64,000 nt of DNA from Rhodovastum sp963709085 (lineage in GTDB: Bacteria; Pseudomonadota; Alphaproteobacteria; Acetobacterales; Acetobacteraceae). Location: NCBI GenBank assembly GCA_963709085.1, contig CAVPVB010000007.1, forward strand, positions 1,240,001 through 1,304,000, read 5' to 3'. Each line of letters opens with the position of its first letter. The first letter of the stretch is position 1. Positions 1 to 8,917 of this stretch are shown here, piece after piece. A program made the position numbers and the translations under genes. The notes beneath the pieces were generated by a model. It made no database searches. It was not told where the DNA came from and saw only the letters and a list, made by a program, of their open reading frames with translations.

Positions 1-1
1 G

Positions 2-1000
2 GTGATCACGCAATGCGCCGGTCTGGTGCTGGCGTACTCGCGCCGGCTGTTCATCCAGTACTATCCGCGGTTCACCCGCTTCGAGGCCCGCGCGTTCCTG
101 CTCGAGGCCACGCGCTTCATGGCCGGTGCCTGTCCGGTCTGCATCATCGACAACACCAGCGTGCTGCTCGCCGCCGGCGCCGGCGCCGAGGCCCTCATCG
201 CCCCGGAGATGGCGGCCTTCGCCCGCACTCTGGGCTTCCGGTTCCGCGCCCACCGGGTCGGGAATCCAGATCGCAAGGGCCGGATCGAAAGACCATTCGG
301 CTATGTCGAGACGAATTTCCTGGCAGGCCGAAGCTTCGAAGATTTCGACGACCTCAACCGCCAGGCACTCGCCTGGTGCCGCGAGGTCGCTAACCGCAAG
401 CCCAAGGCAGCGCTCGGCATGTCGCCTGATGCGGCCTACGTCATCGAGCAGCCGCACCTCGTGCCGCTGCCCGACGCGCTGCCGCCGGTCTACGAGTTGC
501 TGGAACGCGTCGTCGACCTGCACGGCTTTGTCAGCGTCGATACCAACCGCTACTCCGTGCCCGAGCGCTTCGTCGGCAAGTCCGTCGCTGTCTACAAGCA
601 CCCCGCCGAAATCCATGTCCGCCGCAAGGACACGACGATCGCCGTCCACCCGCGGCTGATCGCCGAGCGCGATGCCAGGAGCACCCTGCCTGGTCATCAT
701 ACCATCCCCGTGCGGCAGGGTCGCAGCGCGGCGGCGGAAGAGGCATTGCTGAGCGGCCACCATCCCAGCCTCGACCGTTACGCCGCCGCCCTCAAGCTGC
801 GCAGTCACGGATACGGGCGACGGCCACTCCGCCGGCTGATCGAAATGAAGCGCACCTACCCGGCCGGCCCGTTCATCGCCGCCATCGAGCAAGCCCTGTA
901 CTACGGCCTGTTCGACCTCGGCCGGCTTGAAGATCTCATCCTCAAACAGGTCGCCGGCGACTTCTTCGCACTGACCAGCGGGAAAGACGACGATGCATGA
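2..1000 (+). CDS. istA: IS21-family transposase IstA, C-terminal part (cut by window edge)
   Basis: C-terminal 332 residues of a DDE transposase of the IS21 family; the N-terminus lies outside the window. The sequence holds the late part of the catalytic core, with the D of 'IIDNTS', the 'NPDRKGRIERPFGYVETNF' stretch that contains the catalytic glutamate region, and the C-terminal beta-barrel region ('HGFVSVDTNRYSVPERFVGK'). The last codons overlap the start of istB by 8 bases, the arrangement usual for IS21, where IstA cuts and joins DNA and IstB is the helper ATPase. This copy is a different IS21 type from the one at 39.1-46.7 kb, judged by its terminal repeats. Confidence 0.9.
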   Translation: MITQCAGLVLAYSRRLFIQYYPRFTRFEARAFLLEATRFMAGACPVCIIDNTSVLLAAGAGAEALIAPEMAAFARTLGFRFRAHRVGNPDRKGRIERPFGYVETNFLAGRSFEDFDDLNRQALAWCREVANRKPKAALGMSPDAAYVIEQPHLVPLPDALPPVYELLERVVDLHGFVSVDTNRYSVPERFVGKSVAVYKHPAEIHVRRKDTTIAVHPRLIAERDARSTLPGHHTIPVRQGRSAAAEEALLSGHHPSLDRYAAALKLRSHGYGRRPLRRLIEMKRTYPAGPFIAAIEQALYYGLFDLGRLEDLILKQVAGDFFALTSGKDDDA

Positions 1001-1765
1001 CAAGCTGCGCGCGCTGATCGCCCAGTTGCGCCTGCACGGCATGGCCGAGGCACTCGACGCCGAGATCGAACGCGCCGAGCGCGAAGCGATCGCTGGACCC
1101 GAGTTGCTGTACCGGCTGCTCGGCCAGGAGGCCGCCGCCCGCCGCGAACGCAGCCTGGCGTATCGTCTGGGACAGGCGCGTCTGCCATGGCGGTGGTCAC
1201 TCGACAGCTTCCCGTTCGATCGGCAGCCCGGCGTGAGCCGCGCCCAGATCCAGACACTGGCCGGGCTGGACTTCCTGCGCCGGACCGACAACGTCCTGCT
1301 CATCGGCAAACCAGGCACCGGAAAGACCGGCCTGGCGATCGGTCTGTTGCGCGAGGCCTGCCTCAACGGCTACCGTGGCCGCTTCATCAACGCTCAAGTC
1401 CTGCTCGATGAACTCTACGCGTCTCTGGCCGATCGCACCACCACACGGCTGCTGGCTCAGCTCGAGTTCGCATGCAGCCCTTGCTGATTGACGAGCTGAG
1501 CTACCTCACGATCAAGCCGGAACAAGCAAACGCATTCTTTCGTCTGATGGACCAACGCTACAACCGGGTCTCGACGATCATCACCACCAACCTTGAACTG
1601 TCCGACTGGTACGAGCTGTTCGACAAGAAGCCGCTGGTCGATGCGCTGCTCGATCGCCTGCAGCACCACTGCATCACCATCCGCATCAACGGCCCGTCCC
1701 TGCGCAGCCCGGAGCCTCCGGCGCCAGCGTCGCCAACACCGGCGCGCCGCAGCACCAAGACCTGA
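993..1765 (+). pseudogene. istB: IS21 helper ATPase IstB, frameshifted
   Basis: AAA+ ATPase that works with IstA in IS21 transposition. The first part (993 to about 1470) has the Walker A motif 'GKPGTGKT' and the second part, in another frame from about 1466, resumes with Walker B 'LLIDELSYL' and the sensor region 'VSTIITTNLELSDW'. The break falls at 'cagctcgagttcgc' near 1465 and equals one lost base or two gained bases. Together the pieces give nearly full family length (about 250 residues). The element is unlikely to be mobile unless the frameshift is a sequence error. Confidence 0.85.
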
Positions 1766-2306
1766 AGGCCCCAGCAACACCACCGCCGCAGCACCGAGGC
1801 GGTGCCACGGCGCGCAAGGCGCGTCAACAGGTGGGTGCTCACCATGCTCGAAAATCGGCCCGCGCCGATTTTCTGCGCGTGGCTCCGCTCCCGCCGCGCA
1901 AGAAAGCGCGCGGCGCCTTTGACTCGCCTCCCGCGCCGTGGCCTGCGGGTGGTGTCGGGACGGAAGGCGTCCCGACAATTCGACGCCCGGCGTCGAACGG
2001 AAGGCTGGGGTTTGGCAGCCGTCACGTCACGATCAATCGCGCCGTCGGGCCGTTGAGCCAGGTCAGCGCTGCCGGCTCTTCCCGGCCCGGCAGCCGCCGG
2101 GGGTGTGCCCGCCTCGCCGCGACAGGACGCGCCGCCAGGGCCGTGACACGCGGCGACTTCTGACCGTTGTCATCACTGGGTCTCACGGGGTGTGAGGCCC
2201 GGGCGGCAGGCATGGAGCCTTCGGTCAGGCGAAGGAAAATTTGCCGCCGACCACGGCGGCTACCGGCCGATCAGGCCACCTGACCACAAACTCATGCGCA
2301 CCTACT
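1766..2306. other. Non-coding right part of the IS21 element
   Basis: About 540 bases without a credible gene. It holds several GC-rich inverted repeats: 'gaaaatcgg'/'ccgattttc' around 1849-1872 and 'tgtcgggacg'/'cgtcccgaca' around 1954-1980. These look like transcription stop or spacer structures inside the right side of the IS21 element. ORFs here on both strands are low-complexity and match nothing I recognise. Confidence 0.5.
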
Positions 2307-2348
2307 GGGTCAACTTCCGTGAGCAACCCCGGGTCAATTCTCGTGAGC
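2307..2348 (+). repeat. IS21 terminal repeat motifs (right end)
   Basis: Two close copies of 'GGGTCAA-y-T-y-CGTGAGC' (2307-2324 and 2331-2348). Short repeated binding sites at the ends are a family trait of IS21, where IstA binds them. They mark the right end of the element whose istAB genes lie at 2-1765; the left end is outside the window. The transition to IS630 coding sequence follows directly. Confidence 0.65.
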
Positions 2349-2349
2349 G

Positions 2350-2522
2350 CTGAGGTCCTGGCGTCGCAGTGTCTCGATCGCCGCATCCCCGACAAGCAGA
2401 CCCTGATGGACGAAGTCGCCGCCTGGCAGGCCCGCCGCAACCGACACCACACCAAAGCCGATTGGCAATTCACCACGGCCGATGCCCGGGTGAAACTGAA
2501 GAGGCTCTACCCAGCATTATGA
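2350..2522 (+). pseudogene. IS630-family transposase, C-terminal fragment
   Basis: About 56 residues ending 'KLKRLYPAL' read as the extreme C-terminus of an IS630-family transposase ('LDRRIPDKQTLMDEVAAWQ' and 'KADWQFTTADARVKLK'). The upstream two thirds are missing; the fragment begins where the IS21 end stops, so the IS21 insertion or a later deletion removed the rest. No function is expected. Confidence 0.8.
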
Positions 2523-2529
2523 GCGACGC

Positions 2530-3207
2530 AGGGCACTAGATGGCGGGCGCCTGCTGGGCAAGGCGCGCGCGCTCGCCCCCATGGCGCGGCGCCTGACCGA
2601 GATCAAGGGGAGGCGCGTCTTGCTGAACGTCTCCTGGTTCGATGCTCAGGTGATGCGGCCGCGGTGCTGCAGTAGTGGCCATAGCCAGGCGATCGGCTGC
2701 TCCGTTGTGCGGGTCTGGAACGACGCCGAGCGGATGGAGTGGGTTCTGCTGTCGACACTGCCGGTGACGACGGCGGAGGCGGCGTTCGAGAAGGTTGACT
2801 AGTATAAACTCCGTTGGCTGATCGAGGAATTTCATAAAGGATTGAAAACAGGCTGTGTGATCGAGCGGTCGCAACTACGCACCGCTGAGCGGTTCCTGCC
2901 GCTGTTCGCCATCGCGTCTGTCGTTGCGGTGCGTTTGCTACAGAGCCGCGCCGATGTGCGGGCCTGTCCCGACGGCCCGGTCGCCGCAGATGAGCAGACG
3001 ATCGAGATTCTGGCATTGGCGCTCAACCGTTCCCCCGACGCGCTGCTGACCAACCGCGATTTCGCCCACGGTGTCGCGACGTTTGGCGGCTTCCTTGATC
3101 GCAAGGGCGATGGTGAACCGGGCTGGCAGACCCTCTCGCGCGGCTCGCAGGTCTTCAGCTTCATCCTCTTCGGGTTCAATCTCGCGCTGAATCTAGGATG
3201 TGGGTAA
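2530..3207 (+). pseudogene. IS4-family (Tn5/IS50-like) transposase remnant with nonsense codon
   Basis: C-terminal half of a DDE transposase of the IS4 family. The signature Y-(2)-R-(3)-E-(6)-K is visible as 'YKLRWLIEEFHKGLK', carrying the catalytic glutamate. The N-terminal half is missing. An in-frame TAG at 2800-2802 stands where the family has tryptophan ('W-Y-x-L-R-W'), so TGG to TAG is the simplest explanation. The natural stop codon TAA (3205-3207) lies inside the right terminal inverted repeat. This dead copy has the same terminal repeat as the 222-bp MITEs elsewhere in the window and is therefore the best clue to their source. Confidence 0.85.
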
Positions 3208-3214
3208 AGGTAAG
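3197..3214 (+). repeat. Right terminal inverted repeat of the IS4-type remnant
   Basis: The 18 bases GATGTGGGTAAAGGTAAG differ at one position from the terminal repeat of the MITEs at 36705, 36937 and 44023 (GATGCGGGTAAAGGTAAG). The repeat overlaps the transposase stop codon. The next bases, 'cccttgacgg', would be the target duplication, but the left end has been lost so the partner copy cannot be seen. Confidence 0.85.
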
Positions 3215-3285
3215 CCCTTGACGGCGGCCAACGCCACCTTCGCCTTGAAAGCCGGATTATGCGTCCGCCGCGCTCGCTTTGCCAT
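3215..3285 (-). pseudogene. IS3-family OrfA N-terminal fragment
   Basis: On the minus strand ATG at 3285 opens a peptide reading MAKRARRTHNPAFKAK followed by VALAAVKG. It resembles the start of IS3-family OrfA proteins ('R-R-x-H-x-P-x-F-K-A-K-V-A-L-E/A-A'). It stops being similar exactly at 3214, the outer base of the IS4-type terminal repeat, so the IS4-type element inserted into this orfA. Only about 24 codons survive. Confidence 0.65.
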
Positions 3286-3400
3286 TGGACAGAACGGCTT
3301 CGCCGAGGCGGGTCAAGGCTGAGCTGACCCGGCCGGAGGTATCCTTTGGACTGGCGGGCGGAGGTCGCTCGCCGGGAGATCCAACCGAGGGAAATCTGTC

Positions 3401-4250
3401 ATGTCGCCACAGCGCCAACTGATGATCGAGGCCATGATCCTGGCCGGGCTGAGCGCGAACACACAGGCCGCCTACCTCCGCGCGGTCTGGCAGCTGGCCA
3501 AGTACTACCGGCGCGCGCCGGACCAGCTCAGCGAGGCGGAGGTCCGGGCCTACCTGCTGGACCTGCGCCAGCGCGGGGTGGCGCGCGGCACCTTCGAGAT
3601 CGCCCGCGCCGGCTTGCGGTTCTTCTTCCGCCAAACGCTCACCCGGGCCTGGGATCTGTTTGGGGAAAAAAAGGATCGCCTTGCCGCGGCAGAAGCGGCT
3701 GCCTGACTGGCTGACCGAGGATCAGGTCCGGCGCCTGCTCGGCGGCGTCCGCAACCCGGTCCATCGTACCTGCCTCGCCGCCATGTATGCCTGCGGACTG
3801 CGCATCAGCGAGGCCATCACGCTGGAGGTCACGGCCATCGACCGGGCCCGCCGGGTGCTGCGCATCATCGGCAAGGGCAACAAGGAGCGTTTGGTGCCGC
3901 TGCCCCAGCCCATGCTCAACGCGTTCGAGCAGGTGTGGCTGACCCATCACAACCGCCGCTGGCTGTTCCCCAATCGTCGCGGCGACGCGCCGCTCAATGA
4001 GCGCGTCCTGCGGGACAGCTTCGCCGCCGCCGCCGCCGCGGCGGCGGCCGACGTGCCGCCCGGCATCACGCCGCACTGCCTGCGCCACTGGTACGGCACC
4101 CGGCTGATGGAGAGCGGTGTGGACATGCGCGTGGTGCAGATTCTGCTCGGCCACGCCCGCATCGCCACGACGGCGATCTACACCCACCTGACCACGCCCA
4201 CCCTGGCTTCGCTGCAGGGACTGCTCGACCGCCTGATGGCCGGCCTCTGA
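3401..4250 (+). pseudogene. Tyrosine recombinase of an IS91-type element, frameshifted at an A7 run
   Basis: Phage-integrase-type tyrosine recombinase. The SAM-like N-terminal domain (3401-3665) and the catalytic domain (3660-4250) lie in two frames. The catalytic part shows R in 'CGLRISEA', K in 'GKGNKER', H-x-x-R in 'HCLRHWYGT', H in 'LLGHARIATT' and the nucleophile in 'AIYTHLT'. The frame changes at 'ggggaaaaaaagg' (3662-3674); removal of one A would join the frames, so an indel or slippage during transcription are both possible. Start: ATG 3401 has 'gaggga' 8 bases upstream. Such integrases are regular partners of one IS91 subgroup and this one sits 11 bases before the IS91 transposase. 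Confidence 0.8.
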
Positions 4251-4261
4251 GGGAGGCGGCC

Positions 4262-5383
4262 ATGATCGAGGTCGCCGACGTGTTCCGCCGCTTCGCGGCG
4301 GACTACCTCAACGCGCACGGGGTGGCGATGCCGCCCTCGCATCGGCGCGCCATCGAGGACATCCTCGACTGCCGCACCGCCGCCCTCGGCGGCCAAGTCT
4401 GGGGCTGCGACACCTGCGGCGCCGAGGTGTTCTCGTACCATTCCTGCGGCAATCGCAGCTGTCCCAAGTGCCACACCGCGCAGACCCAGGAATGGCTCGG
4501 ACACCGGCAGGCGGAGATGCTGCCGGTGCCGTATTTCCACATGACCGTCACCGTGCCGGCCGAGCTGCGCGCGGTGCTGCGGACCCACCAGCGCGACGGC
4601 TATGCCGTGCTGATGCAGGCGACGGCCGGCGCGATCATCGAGCTCGCCCGCGACCCGCGCTTCGTCGGCGGCACCGTCGCCGTGCTGGCGGTACTGCACA
4701 CCTGGGATCAGCAGCTCAACCTGCACCCACACGTCCATTGCCTGGTCAGCGGCGGCGGCATCTCCGAGGACGGCACCACCTGGCATCCGGCACGCCGCAC
4801 CTTCCTGCTGCCGATCAAGGCGCTCGCCCGCAAGGTGCGCGGCAAGTTCCGCGCCATGCTGCAGCAACGCTGTCCCGACCTGATCGTGCCTGACGTCGTG
4901 TGGCACAAGGACTGGATCGCCCACGTCACCGCCTGGGGAAGCGGCGAACAGGCGGTGCTCGACTACCTCGCCCGCTACGTCTTTCGCATCGCCATCACCA
5001 ACGCCCGCATCGTCTGCCTCGACGCCGCCGGCGTGACCTTCGCGTACCGCGACCGCAAGACCGGGCGCCGGCGCACCTGCCGGCTCAGCGGGGAGGAGTT
5101 CATGCGCCGCTTCCTCCAGCACGTGCTGCCGCGCGGCTTCCACAAGGTGCGCTACTTCGGCCTGTGGCATCCCGCCCACCGCCAGGACGCCGCGCGGGTG
5201 CGGCAGATGCTGCAGCTGCAGGCGCCGCCTCCGGCCGGGCCGCTCCCCGAGCCGACGGTGCCGCCCGACCCCACCGAAGTGGCCGCCGCGTCGGTGACCG
5301 AACCGTGGATCTGTCCGCACTGTCACCAGGGACGCCTGATCTTCATCCGCACGTTCGCACGGGGGCAAGCCATGGGACCGTAA
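4262..5383 (+). CDS. IS91-family (HUH) transposase
   Basis: A 373-residue rolling-circle transposase. N-terminal zinc-finger cysteines are visible ('GCDTCGAEV', 'CGNRSCPKCHTAQ'), then the HUH metal site in 'LHPHVHCLVSGGG', and the tyrosine region around 'LDYLARYVFRIAI'. A second cysteine pair 'CPHCHQG' lies near the C-terminus. Length is normal for the family (about 370-400). It follows the frameshifted integrase with an 11-base gap, 'gagggaggcggcc' providing the ribosome site. IS91 elements transpose by one-ended rolling circles and can carry neighbouring DNA, relevant because the hcr operon starts 750 bases downstream. Confidence 0.9.
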   Translation: MIEVADVFRRFAADYLNAHGVAMPPSHRRAIEDILDCRTAALGGQVWGCDTCGAEVFSYHSCGNRSCPKCHTAQTQEWLGHRQAEMLPVPYFHMTVTVPAELRAVLRTHQRDGYAVLMQATAGAIIELARDPRFVGGTVAVLAVLHTWDQQLNLHPHVHCLVSGGGISEDGTTWHPARRTFLLPIKALARKVRGKFRAMLQQRCPDLIVPDVVWHKDWIAHVTAWGSGEQAVLDYLARYVFRIAITNARIVCLDAAGVTFAYRDRKTGRRRTCRLSGEEFMRRFLQHVLPRGFHKVRYFGLWHPAHRQDAARVRQMLQLQAPPPAGPLPEPTVPPDPTEVAAASVTEPWICPHCHQGRLIFIRTFARGQAMGP

Positions 5384-5839
5384 TCTCCCGCCCATCCCGC
5401 CCGCCGTCCGGTCCTACCCCGCGTGCTCCGGCACGCCACAGGGCGCCGCTGTCCCCAGTTCAGCCGATGGCCGTCACCGTGACCCACAGGATGCTCGCTA
5501 CCCGCCCAATAGTGCCGCGCCGGAGCATGGTGGCGCCGCCGGAAGGCTCAGAAGACATCTGTCCGGCCGCGGCGATCGGCGGGAACATCGAGCGTCCGAA
5601 GTGAAATCTCCATAGCCGCCCCATCCAAGCCCCACGCCCCCCGCGTTCGTCCAACGGGATTTTTGCGTCGGCTTCGCAACGCAAAAATCCTTTATTCGTT
5701 CTCTCTCCCGATCCGCGGCATCCTCGCCGCTCTCAGGCAGATTTTCCACTTATCGCCCTGTCCGAATTTCTCCGGCCACCTCTCTGGAGGCGCTGCAGAC
5801 GACCCTCGATCCGGTGAGCCTGTTGCACGAGATGCGCCT
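5384..5839. other. Intergenic DNA between IS91 transposase and hcr promoter region
   Basis: No credible gene on either strand. The first part is probably the terminal region of the IS91 element, but I cannot place its end. The clearest structure is the hairpin at 5657-5690, listed separately. The remainder is ordinary GC-rich spacer. Confidence 0.5.
5657..5690 (+). terminator. Strong hairpin downstream of the IS91 transposase
   Basis: Perfect 12-bp stem GGATTTTTGCGT / ACGCAAAAATCC around a 10-base loop, followed by 'tttattcg'. It could end transcription coming from the IS91 genes. IS91 ends also carry hairpins near their origin of transfer, so an element end is the alternative reading. Confidence 0.5.
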
Positions 5840-5857
5840 TATGCCGACGTCGGCATA
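5840..5857. promoter_or_regulatory. 18-bp perfect palindrome upstream of hcrCAB
   Basis: TATGCCGACGTCGGCATA is a perfect palindrome about 270-290 bases before hcrC. Size and symmetry suit a dimeric repressor or activator site. No regulator gene is adjacent, so the cognate protein is unknown. Confidence 0.45.
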
Positions 5858-5921
5858 GTGTGCGGGGCAGCATCCAACCACATCCGCGGTTGCATTCCGG
5901 TTGACCGCCGTTCGAAAATAA

Positions 5922-5942
5922 ATTATGGCTCATAACCATAAT
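5922..5942. promoter_or_regulatory. Inverted repeat in hcr leader
   Basis: ATTATGG-(7)-CCATAAT, two 7-bp arms in a locally AT-rich patch directly before the Shine-Dalgarno-like 'gggaggag'. Likely part of the hcr promoter or an operator; I do not see a convincing -35/-10 or sigma-54 element. Confidence 0.35.
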
Positions 5943-5962
5943 ACCGGGAGGAGAACGCCACC

Positions 5963-6085
5963 ATGCGCGGGTTGGCCGATACCCTCGTTCGCGAATCGCG
6001 CGGCGAGGTCATCATCTTCCGCCCTTGCCGCTTTTGGTGCGGTAACCTCAATTCCAACGTCGTGTCGTCGCCTGCACCGGTTTGA
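5963..6085 (+). CDS. Possible 40-residue leader ORF
   Basis: ATG 5963 follows 'gggaggag' at a good spacing and opens 40 codons (MRGLADTLVRESRGEVIIF...) ending TGA 6083-6085, 45 bases before hcrC. I recognise no family. It may be a leader peptide of the hcr transcript or the front end of a lost gene. The strong ribosome site is the only positive evidence, so this is a weak call. Confidence 0.25.
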   Translation: MRGLADTLVRESRGEVIIFRPCRFWCGNLNSNVVSSPAPV

Positions 6086-6130
6086 GCCGGGGCGTCGATG
6101 TCAATCATGCAGCGAGGGACTGCCTGCGCG

Positions 6131-6601
6131 ATGAAATCGATTTTGACCCTGACCGTGAACGGCCGCACACGCGAGGATCTGGTGCCCGACAACATGCTGC
6201 TGCTGGACTATTTGCGCGAGCAGGTGGGCCTGACCGGCACCAAGCAGGGCTGCGACGGCGGTGAATGCGGCGCCTGCACGGTGCTGGTGGATGACCAGCC
6301 GCGCCTGGCCTGTTCCACCCTGGCGGTGCAGATGCAGGGCAGGCGGGTGGAGACTGTCGAGGGCCTGGCGAAAGCCGGCCGCATGAGCCGGCTGCAACAG
6401 CAATTCCATGAAAAGCTGGGCGCCCAGTGCGGCTTTTGCACCCCGGGCATGATCATGGCGGCCGAGGCGCTGCTGCGGCGCAATCCCGATCCCAGCCGTG
6501 ACGAGATCAGGGCGGCGCTGGCCGGGAATCTGTGTCGCTGCACCGGCTATGTGAAGATCATCGAAGCGGTCGAATCCGCGGCTCGGGAGCCGGTGCGATG
6601 A
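6131..6601 (+). CDS. hcrC: 4-hydroxybenzoyl-CoA reductase, gamma ([2Fe-2S]) subunit
   Basis: Small iron-sulfur subunit of the xanthine-oxidase family enzyme that removes the phenolic hydroxyl from 4-hydroxybenzoyl-CoA to give benzoyl-CoA. The 156 residues hold a plant-ferredoxin-type cluster ('CDGGECGACTVLVDD' with a fourth Cys in 'RLACS') and the helical second cluster ('CGFCTPGM' and 'CRCTGY'). The N-terminus MKSILTLTVNGRTR aligns with known HcrC proteins, so ATG 6131 is preferred over ATG 6098 in the same frame. The stop overlaps the hcrA start (ATGA). Order small-large-medium is that of Rhodopseudomonas hbaBCD. Confidence 0.93.
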   Translation: MKSILTLTVNGRTREDLVPDNMLLLDYLREQVGLTGTKQGCDGGECGACTVLVDDQPRLACSTLAVQMQGRRVETVEGLAKAGRMSRLQQQFHEKLGAQCGFCTPGMIMAAEALLRRNPDPSRDEIRAALAGNLCRCTGYVKIIEAVESAAREPVR

Positions 6602-8917
6602 GCATCCATGAGCTGAAAAAAAGAGGCATTGGATCGGTGGGCGTTCGCACGCCGCTCATTGACGGCGCCGAGAAGGTCACCGGCAAGGCCAGATACACCG
6701 CCGACCTGAATGTTCCCGGGGCGCTGTGCGGCCGGTTGCTGCGCTCGCCGCTGCCGCATGCGCGAATCCTGTCCATCGACACCTCACTGGCCGAGGCGCT
6801 GGAGGGGGTTGTGGCGGTATGCACCGGTGCCGACTGCAAGGTTCCCTATGGCGTGCTGCCGATTGCCGAAAACGAATTTCCGTTGGCCCGCGAAAAGGTG
6901 CGCTATCGCGGCGATCCGGTGGCGGCGGTGGCGGCGGTCGATGAGGCTACGGCCGCCAAAGCCGTCAAGCTGATCCGCGTCGAATACGAAGCGCTGCCGG
7001 CCTATTTTGATGCCCGCAAGGCGATGGCGCCGGGCGCCGAAACCATTCACGCCGAAAAGCCCAACAACATCCTGCGCGAGGTCCATAACGAGTTCGGCGA
7101 TGCCGACGGCCGGATTCGAGGCGGCCGATCTGGTGCGCGAGAAAACCTATCGTTTCGCCGAGGTCAACCACGTCCATATCGAGCCCAACGCGACGCTGGC
7201 CGAATACGATCCCGAACGCGGCCACATGACAGTCAACACCACCACCCAGGTTCCCTATTACGTCCTGCTTAATGTGGCGAAATGCCTGGGCATGCAGGAG
7301 GCGCATGTCCGGGTGGTGAAGCCGTTTCTGGGAGGAGGCTTCGGCGCGCGCACCGAGTGCCTGAATTTCGAGATCATCGCCGCGATGCTGGCCCGCAAGG
7401 CGGGCGGGACCGTGCGGTTGCTGCAGACGCGCGAGGAGACGTTTCTCGCCCATCGCGGCCGCCCGGAAACCGAAATAACCGTCAAGCTGGGCATGACCCG
7501 GGAGGGAAAGCTGACCGCCTGCCACCTGCAGGCCCTGCAACGCGGCGGCGCGTACGCGAGCTACGGCATCATCACCATTCTCTATACCGGGGCGCTGCTG
7601 CACGGGCTGTACGACATCCCGGCGATCAAGCACGACGGCTGGCGCGTTTACACCAATACCCCGCCCTGCGGCGCCCAGCGCGGCCACGGCACCGTCGATC
7701 CGCGCGCCGCGTTCGAAGCGCTGATGAACGAGATGGCCGCCGAGCTGGGTCTCGATCCGTTCGCGGTCCGCCGGATCAATCTGCTGCCCGCCATTCCCTA
7801 CATCACCGCCTATGCCCAACGGGTCATGAGCTACGGTCTGCCGGAGTGCCTGGACCGGGTGATGCAGGCCTCCGGCTGGGCGGAACGGCGCGGCAACATG
7901 CCGAAAGGTCGCGGACTGGGCATGGCCTGTTCGCATTTCGTGTCCGGCACGACCACACCCAAGCATTGGACCGGCGAGCCGCACGCCACCGTCAACATCA
8001 GGGTGGATTTCGACGGCGGCCTCACCGTGCTGACCGGTGCGGCCGATATCGGCCAGGGCTCCAACACCATGGTGGCGCAGATGGTGGCCGAGGTGCTGGG
8101 GGTGGACTGGAATCGCCTGCGGGTGATTTCTGCCGACAGCGCGCTGACCCCCAAGGACAATGGTTCCTATTCCTCGCGGGTCACTTTCATGGTCGGTAAC
8201 GCCGCGGTCGATGCTGCCACTGAACTGAAGCGCATCCTGGTCGCCGCAGCGGCCAAGAAGCTGGATGCCAGCCCCGAAACGGTGGAATGCGACGGTGAAA
8301 TCTTCCGGGTCGCGGGCCAGGACCCCGGCCTGAAATTCTCCGAGGTGGTCAAGGCGGCACTGATCGACACCGGACCGATCACCGTCAAGGGCAGCTTCAC
8401 CAGTCCGCAGGAATTCATGGGCGACAAGCGCGTTCGTGGCAGCGCCATCGGCGCCACCATGGGCTTCTGCTATGCCGCCCAGGTGGTGGAATGTTCGGTC
8501 GATGATGTCACCGGCAAGGTTACCGCCCACAAGGTGTGGGTGGCGGTGGATGTGGGACGTGCCATCAATCCGCTGGCGGTGGAAGGCCAGGTCCAGGGCG
8601 GCGTGTGGATGGGCATGGGCCAGGCGATGTCGGAAGAAACCCGCTTCGACCAGGGCCGCATGATGCATGCCAATATCCTCGATTACCGCGTGCCGACCAT
8701 GGTCGAAAGCCCGGACATCGAGGTGTTCATCGTCGAGAGCATCGATCCCAACGGCCCGTTCGGCGCCAAGGAGGCCAGCGAGGGCATGCTGGCCGGCTTC
8801 CTGCCGGCGGTGATGGATGCGGTTTACGAGGCGGTGGGCATTCGTCCCGACGCTTTGCCGCTGACCCAGGATCGCATCGCCGAGTGGCTGGACGCCAAGC
8901 AACGGGTGCGGTCATGA
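6598..8917 (+). pseudogene. hcrA: 4-hydroxybenzoyl-CoA reductase, alpha (molybdenum) subunit, one frameshift
   Basis: Catalytic molybdopterin subunit, about 772 residues when the frames are joined. The first 170 codons (start ATG 6598, 'IGSVGVRTPLIDGAEKVTGK') run to 'HNEFGDADG' near 7105; the remainder continues in the next frame from 'AGFEAADLVREKTY'. One extra base between about 7095 and 7118 explains it. Downstream all hallmarks are intact: 'PFLGGGFGAR', 'GAMRGHG'-like 'CGAQRGHGTVD', 'GAADIGQGSNT', and the C-terminal 'GPFGAKEASEGML'. Because 600 residues after the break are fully conserved, a sequencing error or a very recent mutation is more likely than old decay. Overlaps hcrC and hcrB by 4 bases each, so the three are one operon. 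Confidence 0.9.

Noticed and set aside
6965..8902. 645-codon ORF on the minus strand
   Set aside because: Exact antisense shadow of hcrA.
6598..8917. Programmed frameshift in hcrA
   Set aside because: No slippery heptamer or homopolymer at the break and known HcrA proteins are made from one continuous frame.
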